DNA of 64,000 nt from positions 1 to 64,000 of the forward strand of contig JAUNLH010000003.1 of NCBI GenBank assembly GCA_030532365.1, written 5' to 3'. Within the stretch, counting starts at the first letter, position 1. Every line of letters begins with the position of its first letter. The DNA is from Porphyromonas sp. Lineage in GTDB: Bacteria; Bacteroidota; Bacteroidia; Bacteroidales; Porphyromonadaceae. Of the stretch, positions 9,196-16,968 are shown one piece after another. A program made the position numbers and the translations under genes. A model generated the notes under the pieces. That model did no database searches, was not told the DNA's origin, and saw only the letters and a program-made list of their open reading frames with translations.

Positions 9196-9875
9196 AGCTT
9201 GGGGTTTACTCCTATATATCCTTGTAAGACGTGCGCCCATTCATAGTTCTCTACTTTCACCGCCTCGTCTAGTAGTTTCTGCAGTATGCTACTGTCGAGT
9301 GCTTTGAGCTTGGAGCTCTGCTCGTCGGTCAGCGGGGTATTGGCGGGCGTGGTACCGGACTGGATATGCTCCAGCAGTGCACTGATAAGCTCTGACTTCA
9401 TCTGCTCTTCGCTTCGCAAAGACTCGGCACTCTGTGCAAGCGATCGCTCGACTAATATCGGTAGATTGTTGAAGATCGCGTAGAGCACAGCACTGTGCAT
9501 AGGAGCGGGGAAGCTGACCGTCTCACCCATCTCCGTTAGGGAGAAGAGGACGGCTTCGCCCCGATCTCTGACATCTGCTTCATTGACAATCACTTTGCGG
9601 ATATGTACACCTGTGGAGCGCTGAAACGCATGTAGAGCGCTCTCGCTACCGATACCGCGTGCCTTGAATAGCTCGAAGGCGATCTCGTACTCCTTGGTAT
9701 ATTCGGGTGGCACAGTGACGGTGAAGGCCCAGTTTTCATTGGCAGTGTCGCTCTGCCCTTGCAGCACGATCAGCAGACCTTCATTGGCACCTGAGCCATA
9801 GCTTTGTAGTCTGCTAAACTCCATCTCTATGAGCGTCTCCTGAGGCTCACTCCCCATTTTTGCTTCCTCCATCAT
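9192..9875 (-). CDS. BFN (DUF151)/UVR-like protein, paralogue 2
   Basis: A divergent member of the bifunctional-nuclease-like family that in Bacteroidetes carries a C-terminal UvrB/C motif. What is visible: a central block MHSAVLYAIFNNLPILVERSL, corresponding to the D-A-I-A-L-A..APIYV segment of DUF151, and a C-terminal LLDEAVKVENYEWAHVLQGYI, which fits the UVR motif. The acidic residue usual in the DUF151 block is replaced by His-Ser. Its start overlaps paralogue 1; ATG at 9855-9857 (MGSEPQ) is an alternative with a smaller overlap. It is coupled to sufS by an ATGA overlap. Nuclease activity is unproven and questionable. Confidence 0.65.
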   Translation of the reverse strand: MMEEAKMGSEPQETLIEMEFSRLQSYGSGANEGLLIVLQGQSDTANENWAFTVTVPPEYTKEYEIAFELFKARGIGSESALHAFQRSTGVHIRKVIVNEADVRDRGEAVLFSLTEMGETVSFPAPMHSAVLYAIFNNLPILVERSLAQSAESLRSEEQMKSELISALLEHIQSGTTPANTPLTDEQSSKLKALDSSILQKLLDEAVKVENYEWAHVLQGYIGVNPKL

Positions 9876-10584
9876 CCTCCTCTTTCTTATCTTCTAGCTC
9901 TTTCAGAAGCTGCGCCCATTCATAACTCTCATGCTCGATAGCCAGCTGGGTCAGCTCCGCCCTACGCTCGCTATCGAGGTCACTTAGAAGCTCCTTAGTA
10001 AAATCATCGGTTAGATCTTCCGGCTTATCTCCGCGCTTGATGTGAAAGGAGAGCATATCTGGAACCGCACTCGAGTGGGTGTCACCTCTCTCGTTCACTA
10101 AGTTCAGCTTGATTCCTCTTGCAATCTTGAGCAAGACCCGCTCCTCAATGTAGATGGGCACGCGCTCCATAAGAGCGTAATATACAGCGGTATGCAGTCT
10201 CATCGCTGCTTGGATCTCACGGCCATCTTTGTCCGCATATCTGATCGATGTGAGAAAGCCCTGACCGTACTCCGTGATCTCTAGTCGAATCACCTGTATT
10301 CCAAGTGCTTTCAGGTAACAATCGGTAAGACTGACCTCTTGCCTCCCACTCTTCGCCAGCCTTTGTAGGCTCCAGTAAAATGTTTGTCCCAAGTGGCTCG
10401 GAACTGGCACCGGAAAGAAGATCGAGAGATCATCAACAAAATCCCCAGCATCATGCAGCTCGGGCGTCTTCGGGATCAATATCACGACCATGAGAGAGGG
10501 CTTCTCGGAGATATTTCCGAGGGCACCCAGTCTCATCTCGAGCATCTGAACCCGCTCGTTATCTTCGTGACTTTGCTCTGTCAT
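9847..10584 (-). CDS. BFN (DUF151)/UVR-like protein, paralogue 1
   Basis: A 245-residue neighbour with the same layout as the next gene: a beta-rich N-terminal half, a DUF151-like block MRLHTAVYYALMERVPIYIEERVL at about residues 125-150, and a UVR-like C-terminal helix pair ELTQLAIEHESYEWAQLLKEL near 210-230. The shared E-x-Y-E-W-A-x-x-L-x segment shows the two are diverged tandem duplicates. It starts 8 bp after dapL. The family is credited with RNase/DNase activity in other bacteria and plants, but key residues look altered here, so function is left open. Confidence 0.65.
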   Translation of the reverse strand: MTEQSHEDNERVQMLEMRLGALGNISEKPSLMVVILIPKTPELHDAGDFVDDLSIFFPVPVPSHLGQTFYWSLQRLAKSGRQEVSLTDCYLKALGIQVIRLEITEYGQGFLTSIRYADKDGREIQAAMRLHTAVYYALMERVPIYIEERVLLKIARGIKLNLVNERGDTHSSAVPDMLSFHIKRGDKPEDLTDDFTKELLSDLDSERRAELTQLAIEHESYEWAQLLKELEDKKEEDDGGSKNGE

Positions 10585-10591
10585 AAGTGCA

Positions 10592-11806
10592 TCACAGTCT
10601 GCTCATTGCTTCGGTCGTAGCCTCTAGAGAGTTGAATGCACTCAAGCGCAGATAGCCCTCTCCCTGAGGTCCAAAGCCCACTCCGGGGGTACCGATGATC
10701 TGCTTCTCCTCAAGCAGATAATGGAAGTAATCCCAAGATGAGGGGTAACTCTCTGGCGTCTTAAGCCAGATGTAAGGCGACGACACACCCCCAAATACCT
10801 CGACTCCAGCTTGCATCAAAGCCTTACGAATGATCGCAGCATTGTTGAGGTAATAGTCGATGTTTTGCTTCACCTGAGCTCGCCCCTCAGCTGTATATAT
10901 AGCCGCAGCTCCGCGCTGACTGATATACGACGCACCGTTAAACTTGGTCGTCTGTCGTCTCGACCAGAGTGGGTTGAGCATCACCTCCTCACCGGAGCTC
11001 GATCTAATCGTTAGTGCAGTCGGCACCACAGTGTACCCGCATCTCACACCGGTGAAACCTGCGGTCTTAGAGTAACTTCTGAACTCTATCGCACACTCCT
11101 TAGCTCCCTCTATCTCATAAATAGACCTCGGAACATCCTCCTCACGTACAAACACCTCGTACGCAGCGTCGTACATAATGAGCTGCCCCTCAGAGCGTGC
11201 TTGGTCGACGATGACCTCCAGCTCCGAGCGGGTGAGAGTTGTGCCGGTAGGGTTATTGGGGTTACAAAGATAGATGATATCGACATCCTTGCTGGGCAGA
11301 GGAGGCACGAAACCATTCTCCTTGTTACATGGCAAGTACTCGATATCGGACCACCGACCATCCTCGCCATAGAGTCCCCCACGCCCGGCAAGCACATTAG
11401 AGTCCACATATACGGGGTATACGGGGTCAGTGACAGCGATCTTGACACTCTGGTCAAAGAGGTCTGTAATATTGGCCGTATCGCTCTTCGCTCCATCCGA
11501 CACAAAGATGTCCTCAGACTCAAGCTCCACTCCTATCGGGCGATAGTCATGCTCCACTATCGCCTCTCTCAAAAAGGCATACCCCTGCTCCGGTCCATAC
11601 CCTTTGAGGGTAGCGCCACTTGCTAGTTCGTCCACTGCCTCATGCATCGCCTGGATCGATGCCTGCGGTAAAGGGAGGGTCACATCCCCGATCCCCATGC
11701 GTATCAACTTCATCTCTGGGTGCTTGGCTTCATAAGCCTTCACTCTCTTGTTGATCTCAGCAAAAAGGTAGCTTCCTGGAAGTTTTAAGAAATTATCATT
11801 CAGCAT
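10592..11806 (-). CDS. dapL: LL-diaminopimelate aminotransferase
   Basis: PLP enzyme that converts tetrahydrodipicolinate directly to LL-diaminopimelate, bypassing the acylated DapD/C/E branch. The N-terminus LKLPGSYLFAEI and the motif RMGIGDVTLPLP are diagnostic of DapL. The PLP Lys is K247 in SYSKTAGFTGVRCGY. Length 404 aa is standard. It lies 12 bp after dapF, the next step of the same pathway, which strongly supports the assignment. Product feeds lysine and peptidoglycan cross-bridge synthesis. ATG at 11804-11806 is chosen because it lies just upstream of the conserved start. Confidence 0.96.
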   Translation of the reverse strand: MLNDNFLKLPGSYLFAEINKRVKAYEAKHPEMKLIRMGIGDVTLPLPQASIQAMHEAVDELASGATLKGYGPEQGYAFLREAIVEHDYRPIGVELESEDIFVSDGAKSDTANITDLFDQSVKIAVTDPVYPVYVDSNVLAGRGGLYGEDGRWSDIEYLPCNKENGFVPPLPSKDVDIIYLCNPNNPTGTTLTRSELEVIVDQARSEGQLIMYDAAYEVFVREEDVPRSIYEIEGAKECAIEFRSYSKTAGFTGVRCGYTVVPTALTIRSSSGEEVMLNPLWSRRQTTKFNGASYISQRGAAAIYTAEGRAQVKQNIDYYLNNAAIIRKALMQAGVEVFGGVSSPYIWLKTPESYPSSWDYFHYLLEEKQIIGTPGVGFGPQGEGYLRLSAFNSLEATTEAMSRL

Positions 11807-11818
11807 ATTATGCTTACA

Positions 11819-12643
11819 TTATATAGTTAACTCTCCTCTATAAACCAATGTCGCATCGCCTGTCATGTACACAGGCTCCTCCTGATCTCCACTCCACTCG
11901 ATCACAAGATCCCCTCCGGGCATCTTCACCTCTATAGGGCTCTCCCCCAGCCCTTGGTGTATCGCGGCCACTGCTGTCGCACAAGCTCCTGTGCCACATG
12001 CCATAGTCATTCCAGATCCCCTCTCCCATACACGCATCTCTATAGTATGCGGGTCCACGACACGGGCGATCTCATAGTTCACCTTATGTGGCTGAAACAG
12101 TTCACTCTCCTCCACCTCAGGACCCACCACCTCGAGTGGGAAGTCGGTCAAATCTTCGGAGACAAACTGCACCAAGTGCGGATTGCCCACATCTACATGC
12201 TGCCCCACCACCTGCCAGCCATTGGAAGTCTCGAGTTTCAGCTCCTCATTGATGATACGTGGAGGGTTCATATCTACTCTAACACTCTCCACCTCGTCAT
12301 TGTTGCCGATGGTCAGTGACAAATATTTACTCCCCGAAGCTGTCCGGATCTCCATCTCCCTACTCCGATCAAGCCCCTCCTGGTAGAGGAGCTTCGCGAC
12401 ACACCGTATCGCATTGCCACACATGAGCCCCTCGGAGCCGTCTATGTTGAAGATCCGCATCTCATACGTCTCCTCCTCGCCTTTGCCATAAAGGATCAAG
12501 CCATCACCCCCTATCCCCTTACGGCGATCAGAGTACTTGATACTAAAGGCAGAAGGATCCGTGAGTGGATAAAGATCCGAATTGATGTAAACATAATCAT
12601 TACCAAGACCATGCATCTTGGTGAAGTGTATCGTACGTTTCAT
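11819..12643 (-). CDS. dapF: Diaminopimelate epimerase
   Basis: Interconverts LL- and meso-diaminopimelate. The two catalytic cysteines are in place: C75 in GLMCGNAIR and C216 in MACGTGACATA. The substrate-binding HGLGNDYVYI block follows the ATG at 12641-12643 (MKRTIHFTKMHG), which is preferred to the start six codons upstream. Length is 274 aa. It is followed by dapL and preceded by the antiporter gene at a 23-bp gap. Together dapF and dapL provide the last steps to meso-DAP. Confidence 0.95.
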   Translation of the reverse strand: MKRTIHFTKMHGLGNDYVYINSDLYPLTDPSAFSIKYSDRRKGIGGDGLILYGKGEEETYEMRIFNIDGSEGLMCGNAIRCVAKLLYQEGLDRSREMEIRTASGSKYLSLTIGNNDEVESVRVDMNPPRIINEELKLETSNGWQVVGQHVDVGNPHLVQFVSEDLTDFPLEVVGPEVEESELFQPHKVNYEIARVVDPHTIEMRVWERGSGMTMACGTGACATAVAAIHQGLGESPIEVKMPGGDLVIEWSGDQEEPVYMTGDATLVYRGELTI

Positions 12644-12666
12644 AAGAAATAAGTCAATCATCTAAG

Positions 12667-14175
12667 TTACAACTCATAAACTCCAAGCGCCTCATACACC
12701 TCAACGAGCGCCTTGTCGTTATTCGAGATGATCAGCACATGGTCGTCCAATTTGAGTTCGGTATTACCTCTCGGTATGAAATACTGGTTTCCCCGCTCTA
12801 TCATTATCGCAAGCGACTCCTCCGGCAGATTGAGGTCCACGAGTCTATTGCTGTACTCTAACATGCTCTTAGTCACCACTACCTCAGAGAGTGTGCTCTT
12901 GATATGATCAGGCAGATTGACATCCGAGAATACTCTCTCTCGTATGCTATTATCTACGAGGTCGAGCTTCTGCGCCACCAAAGATACCGTAGAGCCTTGG
13001 ATCGTCAGCGACACCAGAGTCACAAAGAAGACCACAGCATAAATCACCTTAGCCGCCTCCAGCCCCGCCACAAGCGGATAGGTGGCAAATATGATAGGCA
13101 CTGCACCGCGTAGCCCCACCCAGCTAGTGTAGAGCCGTGCCCTGCAGTTAAGTTTTTTGTAAAAGGGAGTCAAGATACCGAAGACAGACACCGGACGCCC
13201 TATAAACATCACAAATAGCGCAACCACAAGAGCGGGTACAGCATACTTAGCAAGCGCAGGGAGGTGCACCATCATACCAAGTGTCAAGAACATCACAAGC
13301 TGAGAAAGCCACTGAAAACCATCGAAGAAGCGGCTAATGCTCACCGCCTTCTCCATCTTGGAGTTACCCACCACCAGCCCTGCGACATACACAGCTAGGA
13401 AGCCATTACCATGTATCAAAGTAGTGGAGGAATAGATAAGGAAGGCAAAAGCAAGCATCATCACAGGGTAGAGCGCCACCGACTGCAAGTGTATCCCATT
13501 TACCACCCTCACCGCCAGCTTGCCCAGTAGATACCCCGCAAGAAGCCCGAGTGCAAACTGCATCACAAACATACCCACCGCATCCCAAGCACCGATACTG
13601 CCTTTGGACTGGATCAGCTGAATCAAGATCACGGTCAGCATATATGCCATTGGGTCGTTACTACCACTCTCCAGCTCGAGGAGCGGTTTGATATTGTGCT
13701 TCAAATGAAGTTTTTTTGACCGAAGGATCGAGAAGACACTAGCCGAGTCGGTAGACGACATCACACTAGCTAGCAGCAACGACTCAAGATAGGTCAGCTG
13801 GATCGGGACCCTACTCCACTGAAAGAAATAGTAGATAAAGGTACCCGTGATGAGCGCAGTGAAGAGCACTCCCACCGTTGCTAGGAGCACCCCTTGTGCC
13901 ATGACCGGCTTAATCTCCTTAATCGAGGTATCCATACCGCCACTAAAGAGGATCACCGTGAGAGCCACAACGCCTATCGTCTGAGCTACGTATGGGTCAT
14001 TGAACTCGACACATCCGGTGGCATTTGCTGCCATACCTACACCCAAAAAGAGCAAAAGCGTAGGCAGACCGAGACGGAAACCCGCCTTACTCAGGTAGAG
14101 CCCTATAATCGCCATAATGGAGCCATATAGGAGCACCTCCTCGGGGCTTATACTTAGCATTATCATATTTGTCAT
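12667..14175 (-). CDS. NhaP2/CvrA-type K+/H+ antiporter (CPA1 family) with RCK_C domain
   Basis: Inner-membrane monovalent cation/proton antiporter. About twelve hydrophobic helices cover residues 10-400, including the CPA1 segments ESGSNDPMAYML (the ND pair of the ion site), SSTDSASVFSIL and YTSWVGLRGAVPIIFATYP. The C-terminal 70 residues (PRGNTELKLDDHVLIIS) resemble a TrkA_C/RCK_C regulatory domain, as in KhaP/CvrA proteins. The gene is first in the run to dapF, dapL and sufS; a -7 box lies at 14258-14265. Whether K+ or Na+ is moved cannot be read from sequence. Confidence 0.88.
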   Translation of the reverse strand: MTNMIMLSISPEEVLLYGSIMAIIGLYLSKAGFRLGLPTLLLFLGVGMAANATGCVEFNDPYVAQTIGVVALTVILFSGGMDTSIKEIKPVMAQGVLLATVGVLFTALITGTFIYYFFQWSRVPIQLTYLESLLLASVMSSTDSASVFSILRSKKLHLKHNIKPLLELESGSNDPMAYMLTVILIQLIQSKGSIGAWDAVGMFVMQFALGLLAGYLLGKLAVRVVNGIHLQSVALYPVMMLAFAFLIYSSTTLIHGNGFLAVYVAGLVVGNSKMEKAVSISRFFDGFQWLSQLVMFLTLGMMVHLPALAKYAVPALVVALFVMFIGRPVSVFGILTPFYKKLNCRARLYTSWVGLRGAVPIIFATYPLVAGLEAAKVIYAVVFFVTLVSLTIQGSTVSLVAQKLDLVDNSIRERVFSDVNLPDHIKSTLSEVVVTKSMLEYSNRLVDLNLPEESLAIMIERGNQYFIPRGNTELKLDDHVLIISNNDKALVEVYEALGVYEL

Positions 14176-14257
14176 ATCCTCATCCTATCCATAGAGTGGC
14201 TGGTCATTTTTATTAAAAAGAGACGAGTGCCCTTTTACAGCTAAAATCTAGCAATAA

Positions 14258-14265
14258 CAAAACTA
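14258..14265 (-). promoter_or_regulatory. Putative -7 box for the antiporter-dapFL-sufS operon
   Basis: TAGTTTTG on the minus strand fits TAnnTTTG about 83 bp upstream of the antiporter start. No convincing -33 box is visible. Confidence 0.4.
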
Positions 14266-14496
14266 ATGATTTTCCTTGAATCACTCACGACATCACTCAG
14301 CCTTATCATACATCGATCTCTACTCAATGATAGAGCTTATAAGACCTTAGATCCGCTCTTTTGAATATACCAAAAAGAAATATCTCAATCCAATCAGCCC
14401 CTCCAGGGATACGACTAGATCAGGAGGTAGATATGCATATAATGTCAAAGCACCTAGAAGTATCTGCCAGTAAGGGATCCTATACATACGATTCGG

Positions 14497-14600
14497 ATGC
14501 TCCGAAGTCAGAAAATTTAAGTTGGGAACTTAGGTGCATCGAAGTTGGGAACTTCGGTAACTCTAAGTTCCCAACTTCGATTTATCTTAGTTCGGAACTA
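14497..14600. repeat. Pentad repeat element B (five 13-mers, 23-bp period)
   Basis: Units at 14497 (degenerate ATGCTCCGAAGTC), 14519, 14542, 14565 and 14588. The first spacer is 9 bp (AGAAAATTT) and the other three are 10 bp; total 104 bp. The last unit, TAGTTCGGAACTA, is a compensated variant: both outer bases changed so that the dyad is kept. The element lies 322 bp upstream of the antiporter start and 154 bp before the DUF4254 terminator. Confidence 0.88.
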
Positions 14601-14757
14601 AGACGAGACGATGATGAGAAATCCCTTTTATGCAAATCTGGAGCTCGCAGATATACAAGGGAGGAGGACAGGCTTGATGACCTTACTTATTCTACTTGGA
14701 AGGTATGCATGGATCGAAAAGCAGGCATACATGATTGCGGGGTGTTGCATACAAAAG
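14601..14757. other. Intergenic stretch without convincing gene
   Basis: Lies between element B and the DUF4254 terminator. A 74-codon rightward frame crosses it, but it has no family match I recognise, no promoter and runs through a strong hairpin, so it is not called. Confidence 0.5.
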
Positions 14758-14795
14758 AAGTCCGGAACCAAAGTCAGCTGTTTGGTTCCGGACTT
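14758..14795 (-). terminator. Hairpin terminator after the DUF4254 gene
   Basis: Perfect 15-bp stem (AAGTCCGGAACCAAA) with an 8-nt loop, 56 bp beyond the DUF4254 stop. On the minus strand it is followed by CTTTTGT. The outer arm begins AAGTCCGGAAC, close to the repeat-element core AAGTTCGGAAC. Confidence 0.7.
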
Positions 14796-14850
14796 ATATC
14801 AAGACCCTCTCTTCAGTGAAGGGTTACGACTTTGATCATCTAGATATCTC

Positions 14851-15471
14851 TCAGTCTTTCTTCGAGTACAAGACAGGATTGAGATTGGGGTCGTTGTACA
14901 TCTTCATCTGCTTGTATACTTTCATCACCACCTTACCTGCAGCGATGTCTCTTAGCAGCTCGGTGATGGCTTTGGTCAGGTCTCTATTTTGCTCCTCTAG
15001 TACCTTTAGCTTTGTCTTCACGGTCTCTCGCTGGGCGTCACTTGTATCGCTGCGCTGACTCTCTACCCGCATGTGGTAGATCTTGAGTTGCAGGATCGAC
15101 AGTCGATCAAGTGCCCATGCGGGGCTCTCGGTATTGATCCTAGCATCCGGGAGGAGCACAACGTTTTCGAACTTCTGCTCGAAATAACCGTCGATCAGCT
15201 CCACCATGTCGGTGCGATCTTGGTTGCACCGGTCGATGTGACGTCTTACAGCAAGAGCCTCCTCGGGATCTATCTGTGGGTCACGCATGTTGTCCTCCAT
15301 GTGCCACTGGATCGTATCGATCCAGCACTTCTGATACAACATGTACTCAATGGTCTTGAAAGTATAGGGATTATCTGGACTACTCTCTACATCTCTCTTG
15401 ATATGATAGTGATCAATCGCATCGTGGAAGATTTGGAGCGCTAAGTCACAGAAGTGTTCGGTCCATTGCAT
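14851..15471 (-). CDS. DUF4254 domain protein
   Basis: A 206-residue soluble, mostly helical protein of the DUF4254 family, widespread in Bacteroidetes and of unknown function. Typical segments are the NPYTFKTIEYMLYQKCWIDT region and IQWHMEDNMRDPQIDP at about residues 32-70. A coiled-coil-like stretch (KTKLKVLEEQNRDLTKAITELL) lies near residues 150-175. It is monocistronic: it has its own -7 box at 15573-15580 and a terminator at 14758-14795. In other Bacteroidetes the family is often found near LPS or glycan synthesis genes, but no such neighbour is present here. Confidence 0.82.
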   Translation of the reverse strand: MQWTEHFCDLALQIFHDAIDHYHIKRDVESSPDNPYTFKTIEYMLYQKCWIDTIQWHMEDNMRDPQIDPEEALAVRRHIDRCNQDRTDMVELIDGYFEQKFENVVLLPDARINTESPAWALDRLSILQLKIYHMRVESQRSDTSDAQRETVKTKLKVLEEQNRDLTKAITELLRDIAAGKVVMKVYKQMKMYNDPNLNPVLYSKKD

Positions 15472-15572
15472 GGCTTACTCCTACAGTGATTAAGTTAATA
15501 TATCGTTCGTATCGAGTGGCAATATAGGGTGGCATGCCCCTCAGCCCTCAGCTATAATCTACAATTATCGAA

Positions 15573-15629
15573 CAAATATAGGTATAATATTTATCCACCA
15601 GTGCCATATTACTGAAATATTGCAATATT
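15573..15629 (-). promoter_or_regulatory. DUF4254 promoter with upstream 14-bp palindrome
   Basis: TATATTTG on the minus strand (15573-15580) fits the -7 consensus about 100 bp upstream of the gene. The perfect palindrome AATATTGCAATATT at 15616-15629 lies 36-49 bp further upstream and could be an operator (inference). Apart from this and the terminator at 15721, the 313-bp gap holds nothing I recognise. Confidence 0.4.
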
Positions 15630-15720
15630 GCAAGAAGATTAGCATTACTTCTTATTTTTATATCACATGGCTGCGAAATAGTAGTGATCTCCCTAGCTCT
15701 CCCCTCACGAGGCTACAAAA

Positions 15721-15762
15721 AAGAAGGGATCAGCAACCTCTAGAGGTTGCTGGTCCCTTCTT
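15721..15762 (-). terminator. Rho-independent terminator of the bamA-ompH operon
   Basis: Twenty-base arms with one wobble pair meet at CTCTAGAG, and on the minus strand the stem runs into TTCTTTTTTG. It lies 22 bp after the ompH stop at 15785. Confidence 0.9.
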
Positions 15763-15784
15763 AGATATATTATTTTACCTTATA

Positions 15785-16306
15785 TCAGATGCCTAGCTTA
15801 GCACGCACCTGAGCGGTAGCATCGATAGCTGAGGCATTATTGAGGTATAGGATAGAAGTGGCATCCATGATGTAGGTATAGCCATTCTCCTCACCTACCT
15901 TATTGATGGCATCTCTGAGCTTCGTCTGGATCGGTGCGAAGAGCTCCATTTGCTTCTTCTGGATATCCTCCTGAGCTACACGGCCAAGCTCCTCAATACG
16001 CTTTGCGAGGTCTTCAAGCTCCTGCTCACGACGTACCTTGATGGTCTCTAGGAGAGTATCCTGCTCAGCTATGTATGCTTGATACTTGCTATTGAGCTCC
16101 TCTCTGAGCTTTACGAGGGTATCCTCGTACTTTTTCATCAACGCGTCTAGCTCAGTCTGCATTGCCTTTGCCTCTGGCATAGATGTCAGCAGGTTTTGGC
16201 TATCTACAATTGCGATCTTCTGACCTGCTGCACCCTGAGCAGCTACCATCATAAGTGGAGCCAAGATGAGTGCGAGCGTAAGGATAAGTCTTTTAGTTGT
16301 CTTCAT
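15785..16306 (-). CDS. OmpH/Skp-family periplasmic chaperone (copy 1)
   Basis: Periplasmic holdase for unfolded outer-membrane proteins. It has a Sec signal peptide (MKTTKRLILTLALILAPLMMVAAQ), a short beta segment (KIAIVDSQNLL) and a long charged coiled coil (about residues 45-125) that forms the tentacle arms of Skp trimers. The C-terminal EENGYTYIMDAT strand is typical of OmpH. Length 173 aa. It lies 69 bp after copy 2; a TAnnTTTG box at 16362-16369 may provide a second promoter. The downstream terminator at 15721 closes the operon. Confidence 0.9.
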   Translation of the reverse strand: MKTTKRLILTLALILAPLMMVAAQGAAGQKIAIVDSQNLLTSMPEAKAMQTELDALMKKYEDTLVKLREELNSKYQAYIAEQDTLLETIKVRREQELEDLAKRIEELGRVAQEDIQKKQMELFAPIQTKLRDAINKVGEENGYTYIMDATSILYLNNASAIDATAQVRAKLGI

Positions 16307-16361
16307 TACTCAGTATATAGTTTATGTTCTGTTTTTGTATTCTTTCTGAATCACTTAGCGA

Positions 16362-16369
16362 CAAATGTA
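16362..16369 (-). promoter_or_regulatory. Putative internal promoter before ompH copy 1
   Basis: TACATTTG on the minus strand fits the -7 consensus and lies in the 69-bp gap between the two ompH genes, so copy 1 may be transcribed independently of bamA. Confidence 0.35.
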
Positions 16370-16375
16370 CCACTT

Positions 16376-16921
16376 TTACTTGGAATATCCGAGTACCGCT
16401 AGTACATCATTGCTGATATCTGCCATTGGATCCGCGTATACGATAGTACCCATACCTGAGGCTCTGTCGAAGACTATGAGATAGCCTCGCCTTGCACTGA
16501 TCAGCTTCACCGCCTCGTATATCTTGTCTTGGATCGGCTTAATGAGCTTCTCCTGTAGCTTCATCATCTCGCCCTCTGAGCCGAAGTACTTCTGCTGTAG
16601 CTCTACAGCTCTATCCTCAACTGCAACAATGGCAGTCTCGCGGTTGACTCGCTCTGAAGCACTCATGGTCTCCAGCTCCTTTTGATACTCAAGGTAGAGG
16701 TCACGTGCCTGGTCTTGGAGCTTCTGGATCTCTGCAGTCCACTTCTTTGACTGATCCTCTATGGTCTTGGTGGCAGTCTTGTACTCAGGGATCTCGCCCA
16801 GTAGATACTGCATGTCTATCAGTGCGTAGTTAGCACTCTCTGCGGTCTGTGCCTTGGTAGTAAATGATGATACCATGAGTAGGAGTGACATCATTACCAT
16901 TAGCATCTTATTGGTCTTCAT
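16376..16921 (-). CDS. OmpH/Skp-family periplasmic chaperone (copy 2)
   Basis: A second Skp-like chaperone, 181 aa, with signal peptide MKTNKMLMVMMSLLLMVSSFTTKAQ, the beta segment YALIDMQYLLGEIPEY, a long coiled coil and a C-terminal GYLIVFDRASG strand. It is clearly diverged from copy 1. Placed 47 bp after bamA and in the same direction. In P. gingivalis a uppS-omp85-ompH-ompH order is known to me, and this window has the same order. Confidence 0.9.
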   Translation of the reverse strand: MKTNKMLMVMMSLLLMVSSFTTKAQTAESANYALIDMQYLLGEIPEYKTATKTIEDQSKKWTAEIQKLQDQARDLYLEYQKELETMSASERVNRETAIVAVEDRAVELQQKYFGSEGEMMKLQEKLIKPIQDKIYEAVKLISARRGYLIVFDRASGMGTIVYADPMADISNDVLAVLGYSK

Positions 16922-16968
16922 AGTTAATTCCTTCTTTAAGTAAGTGTTTCTACAACTCTTAGTTATGA

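Noticed and set aside
14611-14835. A rightward 74-codon frame crossing the intergenic region
   Set aside because: No family similarity or promoter, and it reads through the strong hairpin at 14758-14795; likely chance.
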